Shown here piece after piece: positions 43,420 through 52,376 of a stretch of DNA of 64,000 nt. Position 1 is the stretch's first letter; every line of letters starts with the position of its first letter. The DNA is from Xanthomonas sp. DAR 35659 (GTDB taxonomy: Bacteria; Pseudomonadota; Gammaproteobacteria; Xanthomonadales; Xanthomonadaceae): positions 4,826,001 to 4,890,000 of the forward strand of contig NZ_CP162488.1 of NCBI RefSeq assembly GCF_041242975.1, written 5' to 3'. The notes beneath the pieces were generated by a model. The model did not search any database. It was not told the DNA's origin and saw only the letters and a program-made list of their open reading frames with translations. The translations under genes and the position numbers were made by a program.

Positions 43420-45660
43420 GTGCGCTATCGTGTCGCCGTGCCGACCCCCTCGATCGAATCCCGCCTGAGCCGCCTGTGGGCCCACGAAAAGGCCAGCTAC
43501 GGGCTGCGCGTGTTCATCGCGCTGGCGGTGGCGATGGGCGTGTGCTGGCACCAGCAGCAATTGGAAGCGCTGCCGGCGATCTTCCTGGGCACCATCGCCA
43601 GCGCCATCGCCGAGACCGACGACAACTGGCTGGGCCGGATCAAGTCGGTGCTGCTGTCGCTGCTGTGCTTCGCCGCCGCCGCCGCCGCGGTAGTGCTGCT
43701 GTTCCCGTATCCGTGGCCGTTCGCGGCCGGCCTGGCGCTGTCCACCTTCGCCCTGACCCTGCTCGGCGCGCTCGGCGAACGCTACGCCTCCATCGCCCAG
43801 GCCACGGTGGCGCTGGCGATCTACGCGATGATCGGCCTGGACCACGGCAACCAGAACGGCCACGTCGGCGGCGACGCCTGGCACGGCGTGGCCCTGCTGC
43901 TGCTCGGCGCCAGTTGGTACGCGGTGCTGTCGGTACTGTGGACGGTGCTGTTCGCCAACCGGCCGGTGCGCGAGCGGCTGTCGCGGCTATACCTGGAGCT
44001 GGGCCGCTACCTGCGGCTCAAGGCGGCCCTGTTCGAGCCGGTGCGGCAGAGCGACCTGCACGCGCGGCGGCTGGCGCTGGCCGAGCAGAACGCACAGGTG
44101 GTGGCGGCGCTGAACGCCGCCAAGACCGCGATCATCAGCCGCTTCGGCCGCTCCGGCCGGCCCGGCGTGCAGTCGGGCCTGTACTTCCGCCTGTACTACA
44201 TGGCGCAGGATTTCCACGAGCGCGCCAGTTCCTCGCACTACCCGTACGAGGCGCTGACCGACGCGTTCTTCCACAGCGACGTGCTGTACCGCTGCCAGCG
44301 CCTGCTGGCCCTGCAGGGCAAGGCCTGCGCGGCGCTGGGCGAGGCGATCCGGCTGCGCCAGCCGTTCGACTACGGCGAGCAGACCCAGCAGGCCACCACC
44401 GACCTGCGCCAGTCGCTGGACTTCCTGCATGCGCGCGCCGATCCACGGCAGGCGCGGCTGCTCGGCTCGCTGGAATTGCTGGTGACCAACCTGCACAGCA
44501 TCGAGCGGCGCCTGGCCGAGGCCGCGCAATCGGACACCACCAGCGACACCCTCGACACCCGCCTGCGCGACTCCTCCCCGCACACCCTGCGCGAGATGCT
44601 GCGGCGCCTGGGCCAGCAGCTCACGCCCGGCTCGGTGCTGTTCCGGCACGGCCTGCGCATGGCGATCGCGCTGGTGGTGGGCTACGCCATCATGCAGTCG
44701 ATCCACGCCAGCAACGGCTACTGGATCCTGCTGACCACCGCCTTCGTGTGCCGCCCCAACTATGGCGCCACCCGCCTGCGCCTGGCCCAGCGCATCGCCG
44801 GCACCCTGATCGGCCTGGGCGCGGCGTGGGCGCTGATGCAACTGTTCCCCGGCATCGAGCTGCAGTTGCTGTTCGCCCTGCTCGGCACCCTGGTGTTCTT
44901 CGTCACCCGCACCGACCGCTACATGCTCGCCACCGCGGCGATCACGGTGATGGCGCTGTTCTGCTTCAATCTGATCGGCGACGGCTTCATGCTGATCTGG
45001 CCGCGCCTGCTCGACACCCTGATCGGCTGCGCGATCGCCGCCGCCGCCTCGTTCCTGATCCTGCCGGACTGGCAGGGCCGGCGCCTCAACCAGGTTCTGG
45101 CGACGGTGCTGCACAGCAACGCCCGCTACCTGGCGCAGGTGCTGGAGCAGTACCGCAGCGGCATGCGCGACGACCTGCCCTACCGCATCGCACGCCGCGA
45201 CATGCACAACGCCGACGCGGCGCTGTCGGTGGCGCTGTCCAATATGTTGCGCGAACCCGGCCGCTACCGCCGCAACCTGGATGCCGGCTTCCGCTTCCTG
45301 GCCCTGTCCAACACCCTGCTCGGCTATCTGTCGGCGCTGGGCGCGCACCGCGCGGCGCTGGCCGGGGAGACCGATCCGGACATCGCCCGCGCCGGCGACT
45401 ACCTGCCGCAGGCACTCGGCGCGCTGGCCGACGCGCTGGCCGAGCGGCGCGCGCTGCCGGCCGCCGACGAACCCGCCGAGATCGCGCTGGCCGAGGCGCT
45501 GGAGCGCGAGGACGGCATCGACGAGGCCAAGCGCCGGCTGGTGCGCAACCAGTTGGCGCTGACCCTGCGCCTGCTGCCCAAGCTGCGCGCCGCCGCGCAG
45601 GCGGTCACCGCTCCGGCAGCGGCGTCAGCGCCGCCTTCCGCGCTGCCGGCCGCACGCTGA
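43420..45660 (+). CDS. FUSC-family inner-membrane protein (YccS/YhfK type)
   Basis: A 746-residue protein with two groups of membrane helices (about 28-170 and 405-545), each followed by a soluble helical part, the layout of YccS and aromatic-acid exporter-like FUSC proteins. Recognisable parts are FLGTIASAIAETDDNWLGRIKS, SSHYPYEALTDAFFHSDVLYR, HASNGYWILLTTAFVCRPNYG and LIGCAIAAAASFLILPDW. The start is uncertain among GTG 43420, 43432 and 43438. No membrane-fusion protein gene is adjacent, so an export complex like AaeAB is not supported. The last 56 bases overlap the 3' end of the opposite-strand MFS gene. Confidence 0.88.
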   Translation: MRYRVAVPTPSIESRLSRLWAHEKASYGLRVFIALAVAMGVCWHQQQLEALPAIFLGTIASAIAETDDNWLGRIKSVLLSLLCFAAAAAAVVLLFPYPWPFAAGLALSTFALTLLGALGERYASIAQATVALAIYAMIGLDHGNQNGHVGGDAWHGVALLLLGASWYAVLSVLWTVLFANRPVRERLSRLYLELGRYLRLKAALFEPVRQSDLHARRLALAEQNAQVVAALNAAKTAIISRFGRSGRPGVQSGLYFRLYYMAQDFHERASSSHYPYEALTDAFFHSDVLYRCQRLLALQGKACAALGEAIRLRQPFDYGEQTQQATTDLRQSLDFLHARADPRQARLLGSLELLVTNLHSIERRLAEAAQSDTTSDTLDTRLRDSSPHTLREMLRRLGQQLTPGSVLFRHGLRMAIALVVGYAIMQSIHASNGYWILLTTAFVCRPNYGATRLRLAQRIAGTLIGLGAAWALMQLFPGIELQLLFALLGTLVFFVTRTDRYMLATAAITVMALFCFNLIGDGFMLIWPRLLDTLIGCAIAAAASFLILPDWQGRRLNQVLATVLHSNARYLAQVLEQYRSGMRDDLPYRIARRDMHNADAALSVALSNMLREPGRYRRNLDAGFRFLALSNTLLGYLSALGAHRAALAGETDPDIARAGDYLPQALGALADALAERRALPAADEPAEIALAEALEREDGIDEAKRRLVRNQLALTLRLLPKLRAAAQAVTAPAAASAPPSALPAAR

Positions 45661-46816
45661 GGCCCATCCACAGCAGCGCCGCCAGCGCCAGCGCCGCGCC
45701 CACCGCCACCACCCCGTTCCAGCCGGCGTAGGCGTAGGCCGCGCTGCCGAGGCTGGAACCGATCGCGCCGCCGATGAAGTAGCAGGTGACGTAGGCCGAG
45801 GTGATGCGGTTGCGCGCGTTCGGATCGAGTTGGTAGATCGCGTGCTGGTTGCCGATGTGCACGCCCTGCACCGCCACGTCCAGCAGCAGCACGCCGACGA
45901 TCAGCAGCCACAGCGAGTGCGGCGCGGCGGCCAGCAGCAGCCAGGACAGCAGCAGCATGCCCAACCCGCCCCAGCCCACCCAGTGCCCGCCGCCGCGGTC
46001 GGCGAGCTTGCCCGACAGGTTGGCGGCGAACGCGCCGGCGGCGCCGATCAGGCCGAACAGGCCGATCGTGGCGGTGCCGTAGCCATAGCCCGGCCCGGAC
46101 AGCAGGAACGCCAGGGTGGTCCAGAAGATGCTGAACCCGGCGAAGATCAGCCCGCCCAGGATCGCGCGCGCGCGCAGCACCGGCTCATCGCGCAATAGCG
46201 TCAGCACCGAGCCGATCAGGTGCGGATAGGACAGCCGCCGGTTGCCAGGATGCCGCGGCAGCGCGCGCCACAGCAGCCCCGCCACCAGCAGGATCAGCGC
46301 CGCGGCCACCCAGTACACGGTATGCCAGCCGCCGGCGCCGGCCAGCAGCCCGGACGCCGTGCGCGCCAGCAGGATGCCCAGCAGCAGGCCACTCATCACC
46401 GTGCCCACCACCCGGCCGCGCTCGTGCGGCGCGGCCAGCGTGGCGGCGAACGGCACCAGGATCTGCGCGGCCACCGAACTCATGCCGGTGACCAGGGTGC
46501 CTAGCAGCAGCAGCGCGAAGCTATTGGAGACGGCGCTGATCAGCAGGCCGACCGCGCTGAGCGCATACAGGCCGACGATCAGGCTGCGGCGCTCGACCCG
46601 GTCGCCCAGCGGCACCAGCAACAGCAGCCCGGCGGCATAGGCCAGTTGCGCGGTGGTCACCACCGCGCCGGCGCGGCGCACGTCGATCGCGAAGGTCTGC
46701 GCCAACACTTCCAGCAGCGGTTGCGCGTAGTAGTTGCTGGCCACCGCCAGGCCGGTGGCGGCGGCCATCAACAGGACCAGGCCACGGCGCAGCGGAGGAT
46801 GCGGGGACGTGTCCAT
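45605..46816 (-). CDS. MFS transporter, probable exporter
   Basis: A 403-residue twelve-helix transporter. Typical marks are ASNYYAQPLLEVLAQTF in the first helix, PLGDRVERRSLI in the loop after helix 2, and GVHIGNQHAIYQLDPNARNRITSAYV in the later half, a signature of the YnfM/arabinose-efflux-like group. ATG 46816 (MDTSPHPPLRRG) is chosen because the residues before it are not transporter-like. It is divergent from a LysR gene that probably regulates it, and convergent with the FUSC gene with a 56-nt 3' overlap. Substrate unknown. Confidence 0.9.
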   Translation of the reverse strand: MDTSPHPPLRRGLVLLMAAATGLAVASNYYAQPLLEVLAQTFAIDVRRAGAVVTTAQLAYAAGLLLLVPLGDRVERRSLIVGLYALSAVGLLISAVSNSFALLLLGTLVTGMSSVAAQILVPFAATLAAPHERGRVVGTVMSGLLLGILLARTASGLLAGAGGWHTVYWVAAALILLVAGLLWRALPRHPGNRRLSYPHLIGSVLTLLRDEPVLRARAILGGLIFAGFSIFWTTLAFLLSGPGYGYGTATIGLFGLIGAAGAFAANLSGKLADRGGGHWVGWGGLGMLLLSWLLLAAAPHSLWLLIVGVLLLDVAVQGVHIGNQHAIYQLDPNARNRITSAYVTCYFIGGAIGSSLGSAAYAYAGWNGVVAVGAALALAALLWMGLSVRPAARKAALTPLPER

Positions 46817-46919
46817 CGTCGAATCCAGGAGGGTGAGGAAGAAGGGCGCCAGTCTGGTCCGGCGCCATCGATCGTTCCAATGTATTGTTTTCACATCATC
46901 CATCTTGTTTCGAGATGCC

Positions 46920-47810
46920 ATGCTGACCCTGCGCCAGCTCGAATTCGCGGTCGCGGTCGCCGAGGAAGGCAGCTTCACCGCCGCCGCGCGCCGCTGCCAC
47001 ACGGTGCAGTCGGCGCTGAGCCACCAGATCGCCAAGATCGAGGAGGCGCTGGGCGCGCGCCTGTTCGACCGCGGCGCCCGCCAGGTGCGCACCACCGCCG
47101 CCGGCGAGGTGTTCCTGCACAACGCCCGCGAGACCCTGCGCGCGGCCGAGCGCCTGCACGAGGAGATGGCGCAGGCGCTGGGCACCGTGCGCGGCCGGCT
47201 GCACATCGGCCAGATCTCCTCGCTGACCACGGTGCAGGTGCCGGCGCTGCTGCGCCGCTTCCGCGACGCGCACAGCGCGGTCGACGTGCACCTGCGCACC
47301 GGCATGAGCGATGCGCTGCTGCTCGACCTGGGCGAGGGCCGGCTCGACGTGGCCCTGGTCGGCGTCGGTCCGCACGTCGCGCTGCCCGAGCAGCGCCTGC
47401 TGCTGCACGAGGAACCGCTGGCGCTGATCGCGGCCCCCGGCAACCGCTTCGCCGCGCGGACCGAGGTGGCGCTGCACGAACTGGAGGACACGCCGATGGC
47501 CGGCCTGATCCCCGGCGCCGGCGTGCGCGGCATCATCGACCGCGCCTTCGCCGAGGCCGGCCTGCGCCAGCGCCTGCAGTACGAGGTCACCCATGCCGAC
47601 CTGCAGCGTCAACTGGTGGTCGCCGACCTGGGCCTGGCGATCGTGCCGCAGACCATGGCCGCCGCCATGCACGGCGTGGCGGTGATCGCGCTGCGCGAGC
47701 GCTTCCGCTTCCTGACCTACGCCACCTGGCGCGCGGATCCGACCCCGGCCGCACGCGCCCTGATCGCGCTGCTGCGGCAGGGCCAGGCCGACGCCGGCGC
47801 ACCCCTGTAG
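46920..47810 (+). CDS. LysR-family transcriptional regulator
   Basis: A 296-residue regulator. The N-terminal winged HTH (MLTLRQLEFAVAVAEEGSFTAAARRCHTVQSALSHQIAKIEEALG) is followed by a periplasmic-binding-like effector domain (about 90-290). Divergent from the MFS gene with 103 bp between starts, the classic arrangement in which the regulator controls the exporter. The last codons and the TAG stop lie within a REP arm (CCCCTGTAGGAGCGG), so the native C-terminus may have been altered by that element. Confidence 0.93.
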   Translation: MLTLRQLEFAVAVAEEGSFTAAARRCHTVQSALSHQIAKIEEALGARLFDRGARQVRTTAAGEVFLHNARETLRAAERLHEEMAQALGTVRGRLHIGQISSLTTVQVPALLRRFRDAHSAVDVHLRTGMSDALLLDLGEGRLDVALVGVGPHVALPEQRLLLHEEPLALIAAPGNRFAARTEVALHELEDTPMAGLIPGAGVRGIIDRAFAEAGLRQRLQYEVTHADLQRQLVVADLGLAIVPQTMAAAMHGVAVIALRERFRFLTYATWRADPTPAARALIALLRQGQADAGAPL

Positions 47811-47829
47811 GAGCGGCTTCAGCCGCGAC
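47805..47829. repeat. Single REP arm, copy E, overlapping the LysR stop codon
   Basis: CTGTAGGAGCGGCTTCAGCC and the following bases, without an inverted partner. The TAG inside it ends the LysR reading frame. Confidence 0.88.
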
Positions 47830-47993
47830 GAACGAAGCCCGTCCCATGGCACTTCCACCAGATCCTCAACACGCGCAGGCCCACGGACGGCGGCACGAAC
47901 ACCGGCCACCTCCCGGCAACACCCCACCCCACCACCGCCGCATCCACCGCGCGGCGAACCTGTTAGGCTGCGCGCGTTCGCAAAGGAGCCTGC

Positions 47994-49916
47994 ATGTCCG
48001 GCCATAGCCAGTTCGCCCTGCTGAAGCAGCGTCGCTTCCTGCCGTTCTTCGTGGTCCAGGGATTGGGCGCATTCAACGACAACGTCTACCGGCAGGCGAT
48101 CATCGGCCTGCTGTTCTATCTCGGCGTCACCCCCGAGCAGCGCACGCTGTACACCAACCTGGCGCCGGCGCTGTTCATCCTGCCGTACTTCCTGTTCTCC
48201 GCGTTGGCCGGGCAGATCGCCGAAAAGCTGGAGAAATCGCGGCTGGTGGTCATCACTACCACCATGGAAATCGCGATCATGTCGCTGGCCGCGGTCGGGT
48301 TCGTGACCGAGAACATGGTGCTGCTGCTGGTCGCGTTGTTCTGCACCGGCCTGCAATCGACCCTGTTCGGCCCGGTGAAGTACTCGATCCTGCCCTCGGT
48401 GCTGAAGCCGGAGGAACTGACCGGCGGCAACGGCCTGGTCGAGATGGGCACCTCGATCTCGATCCTGTGCGGCATGATCCTGGGCGGGCTGATCTTCCAG
48501 ATCGCCGGCAGCCACGGACCGGTGGCCGCGGCCACCGCGGTGGTCGCGCTGGCGGTCACCGGCAACCTGGTGGCGCGCTGCATTCCCAAGGTCGACGCCG
48601 GCGCGCCCGAGCTCAGGATCAACTGGAACCCGCTGCCCGAATCGCTGGCGATCATGCGCCTGACCCGGCGCCAGTTGGCGGTGCGCAACGCCATCCTCGG
48701 CGTGTCCTGGTTCTGGTTCATCGGCACGGTGCTGACCGCGCAGCTGCCGACCTACGCCGAACTCAACCTGGGCGGCGCGCAGGACCTGTACATCTTCGCC
48801 CTGGCGCTGTTCTCGATCGGCACCGGCACCGGCTCGCTGCTGTGCGAGAAACTGTCCGGGCGCACCGTGGAGATCGGCCTGGTGCCGCTGGGCGCGTTCG
48901 GCATCAGCGCGTTCATGCTCGACCTGTACTTCGCCCGCCCGGGCGCCGCGCTGCAGGCCGGGCTGGGCATCGGCCAGTTCGCGCACCAGGCCGGCAGCTG
49001 GCGGATCATGCTCGACCTGGTCGGCATCGGCCTGTGCACCGGCCTGTTCGTGGTGCCGCTGTTCGCGCTGATCCAGAGCCGCACGCCGAAGGCGGAACTG
49101 TCGCGCGTCATCGCCGGGCTCAACATCCAGAATTCGCTGTTCATCGTGCTCGCCGCGATGATCGGCATCGCCCTGCAGATGAAGCAACTGACCCTGTTCG
49201 GCACGCGGATCCCGATGCCGGGGTTGAGCATCCCGCAGGTATTCCTGGCGCTGGCCATCGCCAACACCGTGGTGGCGCTGTGGATCTTCAGCATCGTCCC
49301 CGAATTCCTGATGCGCTTCCTCAGCTGGGTGATGGTGCGCGCGCTGTACCGGCTGCGCCTGCACGGCATCGAACGCCACGTGCCCGACGAAGGCGCGGCG
49401 CTGATCGTGTGCAACCACGTCAGCTACATGGACGCGCTGGTGCTGGCCGCGTCGATCCCGCGGCCGGTGCGCTTCGTCATGTACTACCGCATCTTCAACA
49501 TCCCGGTGATGCGCTGGATCTTCCGCACCGCCAAGGCGATCCCGATCGCCGGCGCGCGCGAGGACCCGGCGCTGATGCAGCGCGCGTTCGACGAAATCGA
49601 CGCCGCGCTGGCCGAGGGCGAACTGGTGTGCATCTTCCCGGAAGGCGCGCTGACCAAGGACGGCGAGATCGCGCCCTTCAAGTCCGGCATGGAGAAGATC
49701 GTCGCGCGCCGCGCGGTCCCGGTGGTGCCGATGGCGCTGCGCAACATGTGGACCAGCATGTGGAGCAAGCGCGACTCGCGCTTGCGGCGCATGCGCGTGC
49801 CGCGCCGCTTCCGCGCGCACGTGGAGGTGCTCGCCGGGCCGCCGGCGCCGGCCGCCGAGGCCAGCGCCGAGCGGCTGGAAGCACAGGTGCGGCAGTTGCG
49901 CGGGGACGCGGCCTGA
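47994..49916 (+). CDS. Fusion of LplT-like lysophospholipid transporter and PlsC-like acyltransferase
   Basis: A 640-residue protein. The N-terminal MFS part (about 1-420) has FVVQGLGAFNDNVYRQAI, FALPYFLFSALAGQ-like FILPYFLFSALAGQ, and TLFGPVKYSILPSVLKPEELTGGNGLVE, all typical of LplT. The C-terminal acyltransferase (about 430-620) has NHVSYMD (HX4D) and FPEGALTKDGEI. E. coli separates LplT from Aas (acyltransferase plus acyl-ACP synthetase); here transporter and acyltransferase are fused and the synthetase is missing. The likely job is flipping lysophosphatidylethanolamine inward and re-acylating it. Monocistronic start, ATG 47994 after AAAGGAG. Confidence 0.92.
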   Translation: MSGHSQFALLKQRRFLPFFVVQGLGAFNDNVYRQAIIGLLFYLGVTPEQRTLYTNLAPALFILPYFLFSALAGQIAEKLEKSRLVVITTTMEIAIMSLAAVGFVTENMVLLLVALFCTGLQSTLFGPVKYSILPSVLKPEELTGGNGLVEMGTSISILCGMILGGLIFQIAGSHGPVAAATAVVALAVTGNLVARCIPKVDAGAPELRINWNPLPESLAIMRLTRRQLAVRNAILGVSWFWFIGTVLTAQLPTYAELNLGGAQDLYIFALALFSIGTGTGSLLCEKLSGRTVEIGLVPLGAFGISAFMLDLYFARPGAALQAGLGIGQFAHQAGSWRIMLDLVGIGLCTGLFVVPLFALIQSRTPKAELSRVIAGLNIQNSLFIVLAAMIGIALQMKQLTLFGTRIPMPGLSIPQVFLALAIANTVVALWIFSIVPEFLMRFLSWVMVRALYRLRLHGIERHVPDEGAALIVCNHVSYMDALVLAASIPRPVRFVMYYRIFNIPVMRWIFRTAKAIPIAGAREDPALMQRAFDEIDAALAEGELVCIFPEGALTKDGEIAPFKSGMEKIVARRAVPVVPMALRNMWTSMWSKRDSRLRRMRVPRRFRAHVEVLAGPPAPAAEASAERLEAQVRQLRGDAA

Positions 49917-50010
49917 CACGCACTGGGTGCCTGCGCACGCCGCTTCAGGTAGATTAGGCGCCGGGGAGACGCCTGCATGCTGCAGCGGCGTCCATTTCAA
50001 GGGTCGATCA

Positions 50011-50310
50011 GTGAGTCAGGTTTTGCCACCACCACCGCCTCACGGCGCGGGTATCTACGTCCCCAACAATCTGGTGTGGGCGATCCTGTCCACGCTGTTC
50101 TGCTGCCTGCCGCTGGGCGTGGTGTCGATCGTCTACGCCTCGCAGGTGGACGGCAAGCGCGCCGCCGGCGATGTCGCCGGCGCCCGCGAGGCCTCGCGCA
50201 AGGCCGGCCTGTGGGCGATATGGTCGGCGCTCGCCATGCCGATCCTGCTCGCGCTGTGGTTCCTGCTGTTCGGCGGGATGGCGATCCTCGGCAGCCTGCT
50301 CCAGCACTGA
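50011..50310 (+). CDS. CD225/dispanin-family small membrane protein (first of three)
   Basis: A 99-residue protein. A Pro-rich N-terminus (SQVLPPPPPHGAGIYVP) is followed by the CD225 core NNLVWAILSTLFCCLPLGVVSIVYASQVDGKRAAGDVAGAREASRKA, in which the first segment is intramembrane-like with adjacent Cys, then a second membrane helix. The family includes the animal interferon-induced transmembrane proteins; bacterial members have no established role. The start is GTG 50011. It is 52 nt before a close paralogue. Confidence 0.88.
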   Translation: MSQVLPPPPPHGAGIYVPNNLVWAILSTLFCCLPLGVVSIVYASQVDGKRAAGDVAGAREASRKAGLWAIWSALAMPILLALWFLLFGGMAILGSLLQH

Positions 50311-50362
50311 CACGCAGCTTCACGTTTTTCCACGTTCCACCACGCAACCGGAGTTAACACGG

Positions 50363-50644
50363 ATGAATACCACCGCACCGCAAGTATCCAACAACCTCGT
50401 CTGGGCGATCCTGAGCACGCTGCTCTGCTGCCTGCCGCTGGGCATCGTCTCGATCGTGTTCGCCTCCCAGGTCAACACCAAGCTCGCCGCCGGCGACGTC
50501 GCCGGTGCCCGCGAGTCGGCCGACAAGGCCAAGAAGTGGGCGATCTACTCGGTGATCGGCTGGGTGGTGATGGTCGTGCTGTACCTGATCTTCTTCGTCG
50601 TCCTCGGCGGCATGGGCATGATGCAGCAGTCCACGTCGTACTGA
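50363..50644 (+). CDS. CD225/dispanin-family small membrane protein (second of three)
   Basis: A 93-residue protein that repeats the first copy almost word for word in its core (NNLVWAILSTLLCCLPLGIV, SIVFASQVNTKLAAGDVAGA) but diverges in the second helix (VIGWVVMVVLYLIFFVVLGG). ATG 50363 has a GGAG four bases before an intervening TTAACACGG. Recent duplication of the first gene is likely. Confidence 0.9.
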   Translation: MNTTAPQVSNNLVWAILSTLLCCLPLGIVSIVFASQVNTKLAAGDVAGARESADKAKKWAIYSVIGWVVMVVLYLIFFVVLGGMGMMQQSTSY

Positions 50645-50711
50645 TCGCGCCGGACCGCCGCGGCCGCGTGCCGCGGCGGCCCTCCTCGATCGCGCACGTT
50701 CCTGTCCTCCG

Positions 50712-51131
50712 ATGCATTGGCGCAACCGTCCCCTGCCCCGCTGGCTGCCGCTGGCCGCGCTGAGCGCCGCCGGCGCCGTGGCGACGCTGGTGCTGCGCCG
50801 GGTCGATCCCAACGTGCCGGGCAATCCGTTGCCGGCCTGTCCGTTCTACACCCTCACCGGGCTGTACTGCCCCGGTTGCGGCAGCACCCGCTGCCTGCAC
50901 GCCCTGGTCCACCTGGACCTGGCCCATGCGCTGGCGACCAATCCGCTGCTGGTAGTGGCGCTGCCGCTGCTGGCCGTGATGGCGCTCAACGCCGCCGGAC
51001 TGCGCATGCGCCCGCTGGCGCCGCTGCTGAAGATCCTCGCCGATCCGCGCCTGTGGCTGTGGCTGCTGCTCGGCTACGCCGTGCTGCGCAACCTGCCGTG
51101 GTACCCGTTCACGCTGTTGGCGCCGCCCTGA
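50712..51131 (+). CDS. DUF2752 membrane protein (first of two)
   Basis: A 139-residue protein with three predicted helices. The family hallmark is CPFYTLTGLYCPGCGSTRCLHALVHLD, whose CPGCG and Arg are nearly invariant in DUF2752, and a C-terminal LRNLPWYPFTLLAPP. Function unknown; the Cys cluster could bind metal or form disulfides. It lies between CD225 genes, and the pairing is repeated downstream. Confidence 0.9.
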   Translation: MHWRNRPLPRWLPLAALSAAGAVATLVLRRVDPNVPGNPLPACPFYTLTGLYCPGCGSTRCLHALVHLDLAHALATNPLLVVALPLLAVMALNAAGLRMRPLAPLLKILADPRLWLWLLLGYAVLRNLPWYPFTLLAPP

Positions 51132-51225
51132 GCGCCACCACGCCAGCCGCGCGCGATGGAGGCGCGGCCGGCACCTCGTCTAGACTTCCCCCACGCCCCG
51201 CGCACCCCCCCTCAAGGAGATCCAC

Positions 51226-51567
51226 ATGAGCACCGTCAGCCCCGTCACGCCCCCGCCCGCCCCCGTGCCAGGCGCGATCCCCAACTATCTGGCCTGGGCG
51301 ATCATCTCCACGGTGCTCGGCTTCTGCCTGTGCTGCCCGGCGCTGATCACTGGCATCGTCGCCATCGTGTTCTCCAGCAAGGTCAACGGCCTGCTCAACC
51401 AGGGCGACCTGGAGGGCGCGCGCCGCGCCTCCAACAACGCCAAGATCTGGTGCTGGGTGACCACCGCGCTGGCCATCATCGGCCTGCTGATCAACATCGT
51501 CATGCTCGCCACCGGCGGCATGCAGGGCTACATGGACTACATGCAGCAGATCCAGCACGCGGGCTGA
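51226..51567 (+). CDS. CD225/dispanin-family small membrane protein (third)
   Basis: A 113-residue, more diverged member: Pro/Val-rich start (MSTVSPVTPPPAPVPGAIPN), core YLAWAIISTVLGFCLCCPALITGIVAIVFSSKVN, then GDLEGARRASNNAK and a second helix. AAGGAG lies seven bases before ATG 51226. It is followed five bases later by a second DUF2752 gene, so it mirrors the upstream CD225-DUF2752 pair. Confidence 0.88.
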   Translation: MSTVSPVTPPPAPVPGAIPNYLAWAIISTVLGFCLCCPALITGIVAIVFSSKVNGLLNQGDLEGARRASNNAKIWCWVTTALAIIGLLINIVMLATGGMQGYMDYMQQIQHAG

Positions 51568-51572
51568 TCAGC

Positions 51573-51980
51573 ATGCGCGCCTGGCAACAACGGGCGTGCC
51601 TGGGCGCCGCCGCCGCACTCGCGGCCGGCGGCGCCACGCTGTTGTACCGCTTCGATCCCAACGCCGCGAACAACCCATTCGCGCCGTGCATGTTCCATGC
51701 GCTCACCGGCTACTACTGCCCGGGCTGCGGCATGACCCGCGCGCTGCATGCGCTGGTGCACCTGGACCCGGTGGGGGCGTTGGCGATGAATCCCGGGGCG
51801 ATGCTGGGCCTGGCCCTGCTGCCGGGCCTGATCGCCTGGAAGGCCGGCTGGCGCGCGGCCTGGTTCGCGCCGGTGATCGGCGTGGTCTCGCGCCCGAACT
51901 TCTGGCTGGTCGCGCTGCCCGGCTACTGGATCGCACGCAACCTGCCGTGGTTCCCGTTCACGCTGCTGGCGCCGCACTGA
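51573..51980 (+). CDS. DUF2752 membrane protein (second)
   Basis: A 135-residue paralogue of the gene at 50712, with CMFHALTGYYCPGCGMTRALHALVHLD and the closing IARNLPWFPFTLLAPH. Three helices predicted. It sits five bases after the third CD225 gene, which supports translation as a pair and a common function at the membrane. Confidence 0.9.
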   Translation: MRAWQQRACLGAAAALAAGGATLLYRFDPNAANNPFAPCMFHALTGYYCPGCGMTRALHALVHLDPVGALAMNPGAMLGLALLPGLIAWKAGWRAAWFAPVIGVVSRPNFWLVALPGYWIARNLPWFPFTLLAPH

Positions 51981-51985
51981 AGGCG

Positions 51986-52342
51986 ATGCCGCGCTTCGGC
52001 ATCTACAGCCATGACCTGCTGATCGGCTGGTCCGACCTGGAGTCCGGCGATCCGCCGATGGGCGTGGCCTTCGGCCGCTTCATCCCGACGCCGGCCTATC
52101 GCACCATTCAATCGCGCGTGGTCGCGGCGCAGGGCATGGCCTTGGACGACCTGCAATTGTCGGCACGCACGACGGACGGGACAGCGCTGGCCTGTGCCAC
52201 CATCGCCATCGGCGACCTGACGGCGGACCTCGGCGAGAGCGGGCTGGAGGTCACGGTGCTGTGCGTCGACCATGCACGCTATGCGCAGGCGTTCCCGCAG
52301 CACGTGGCGGCCTACGCCGCGCGCTTCGCGGCCAAGGACTGA
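51986..52342 (+). CDS. Hypothetical protein
   Basis: A 118-residue soluble protein with no recognised family; notable stretches are MPRFGIYSHDLLIGWSDLESGDPPMGVAFGRF and TIAIGDLTADLGESGLEVTVLCVD. The start is five bases after the DUF2752 stop, so it is the last gene of that cluster. It may be an independent protein of the kind found scattered in plant-associated bacteria; the function is not inferred. Confidence 0.7.
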   Translation: MPRFGIYSHDLLIGWSDLESGDPPMGVAFGRFIPTPAYRTIQSRVVAAQGMALDDLQLSARTTDGTALACATIAIGDLTADLGESGLEVTVLCVDHARYAQAFPQHVAAYAARFAAKD

Positions 52343-52376
52343 CCCGCGCCGCGGCGCATGCGCGGCCGCGCCGGCC

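Noticed and set aside
46896..50000. 1034-codon minus-strand frame
   Set aside because: It lies opposite the LysR and LplT-PlsC genes, which have clear domains; open antisense frames are expected at this GC content.
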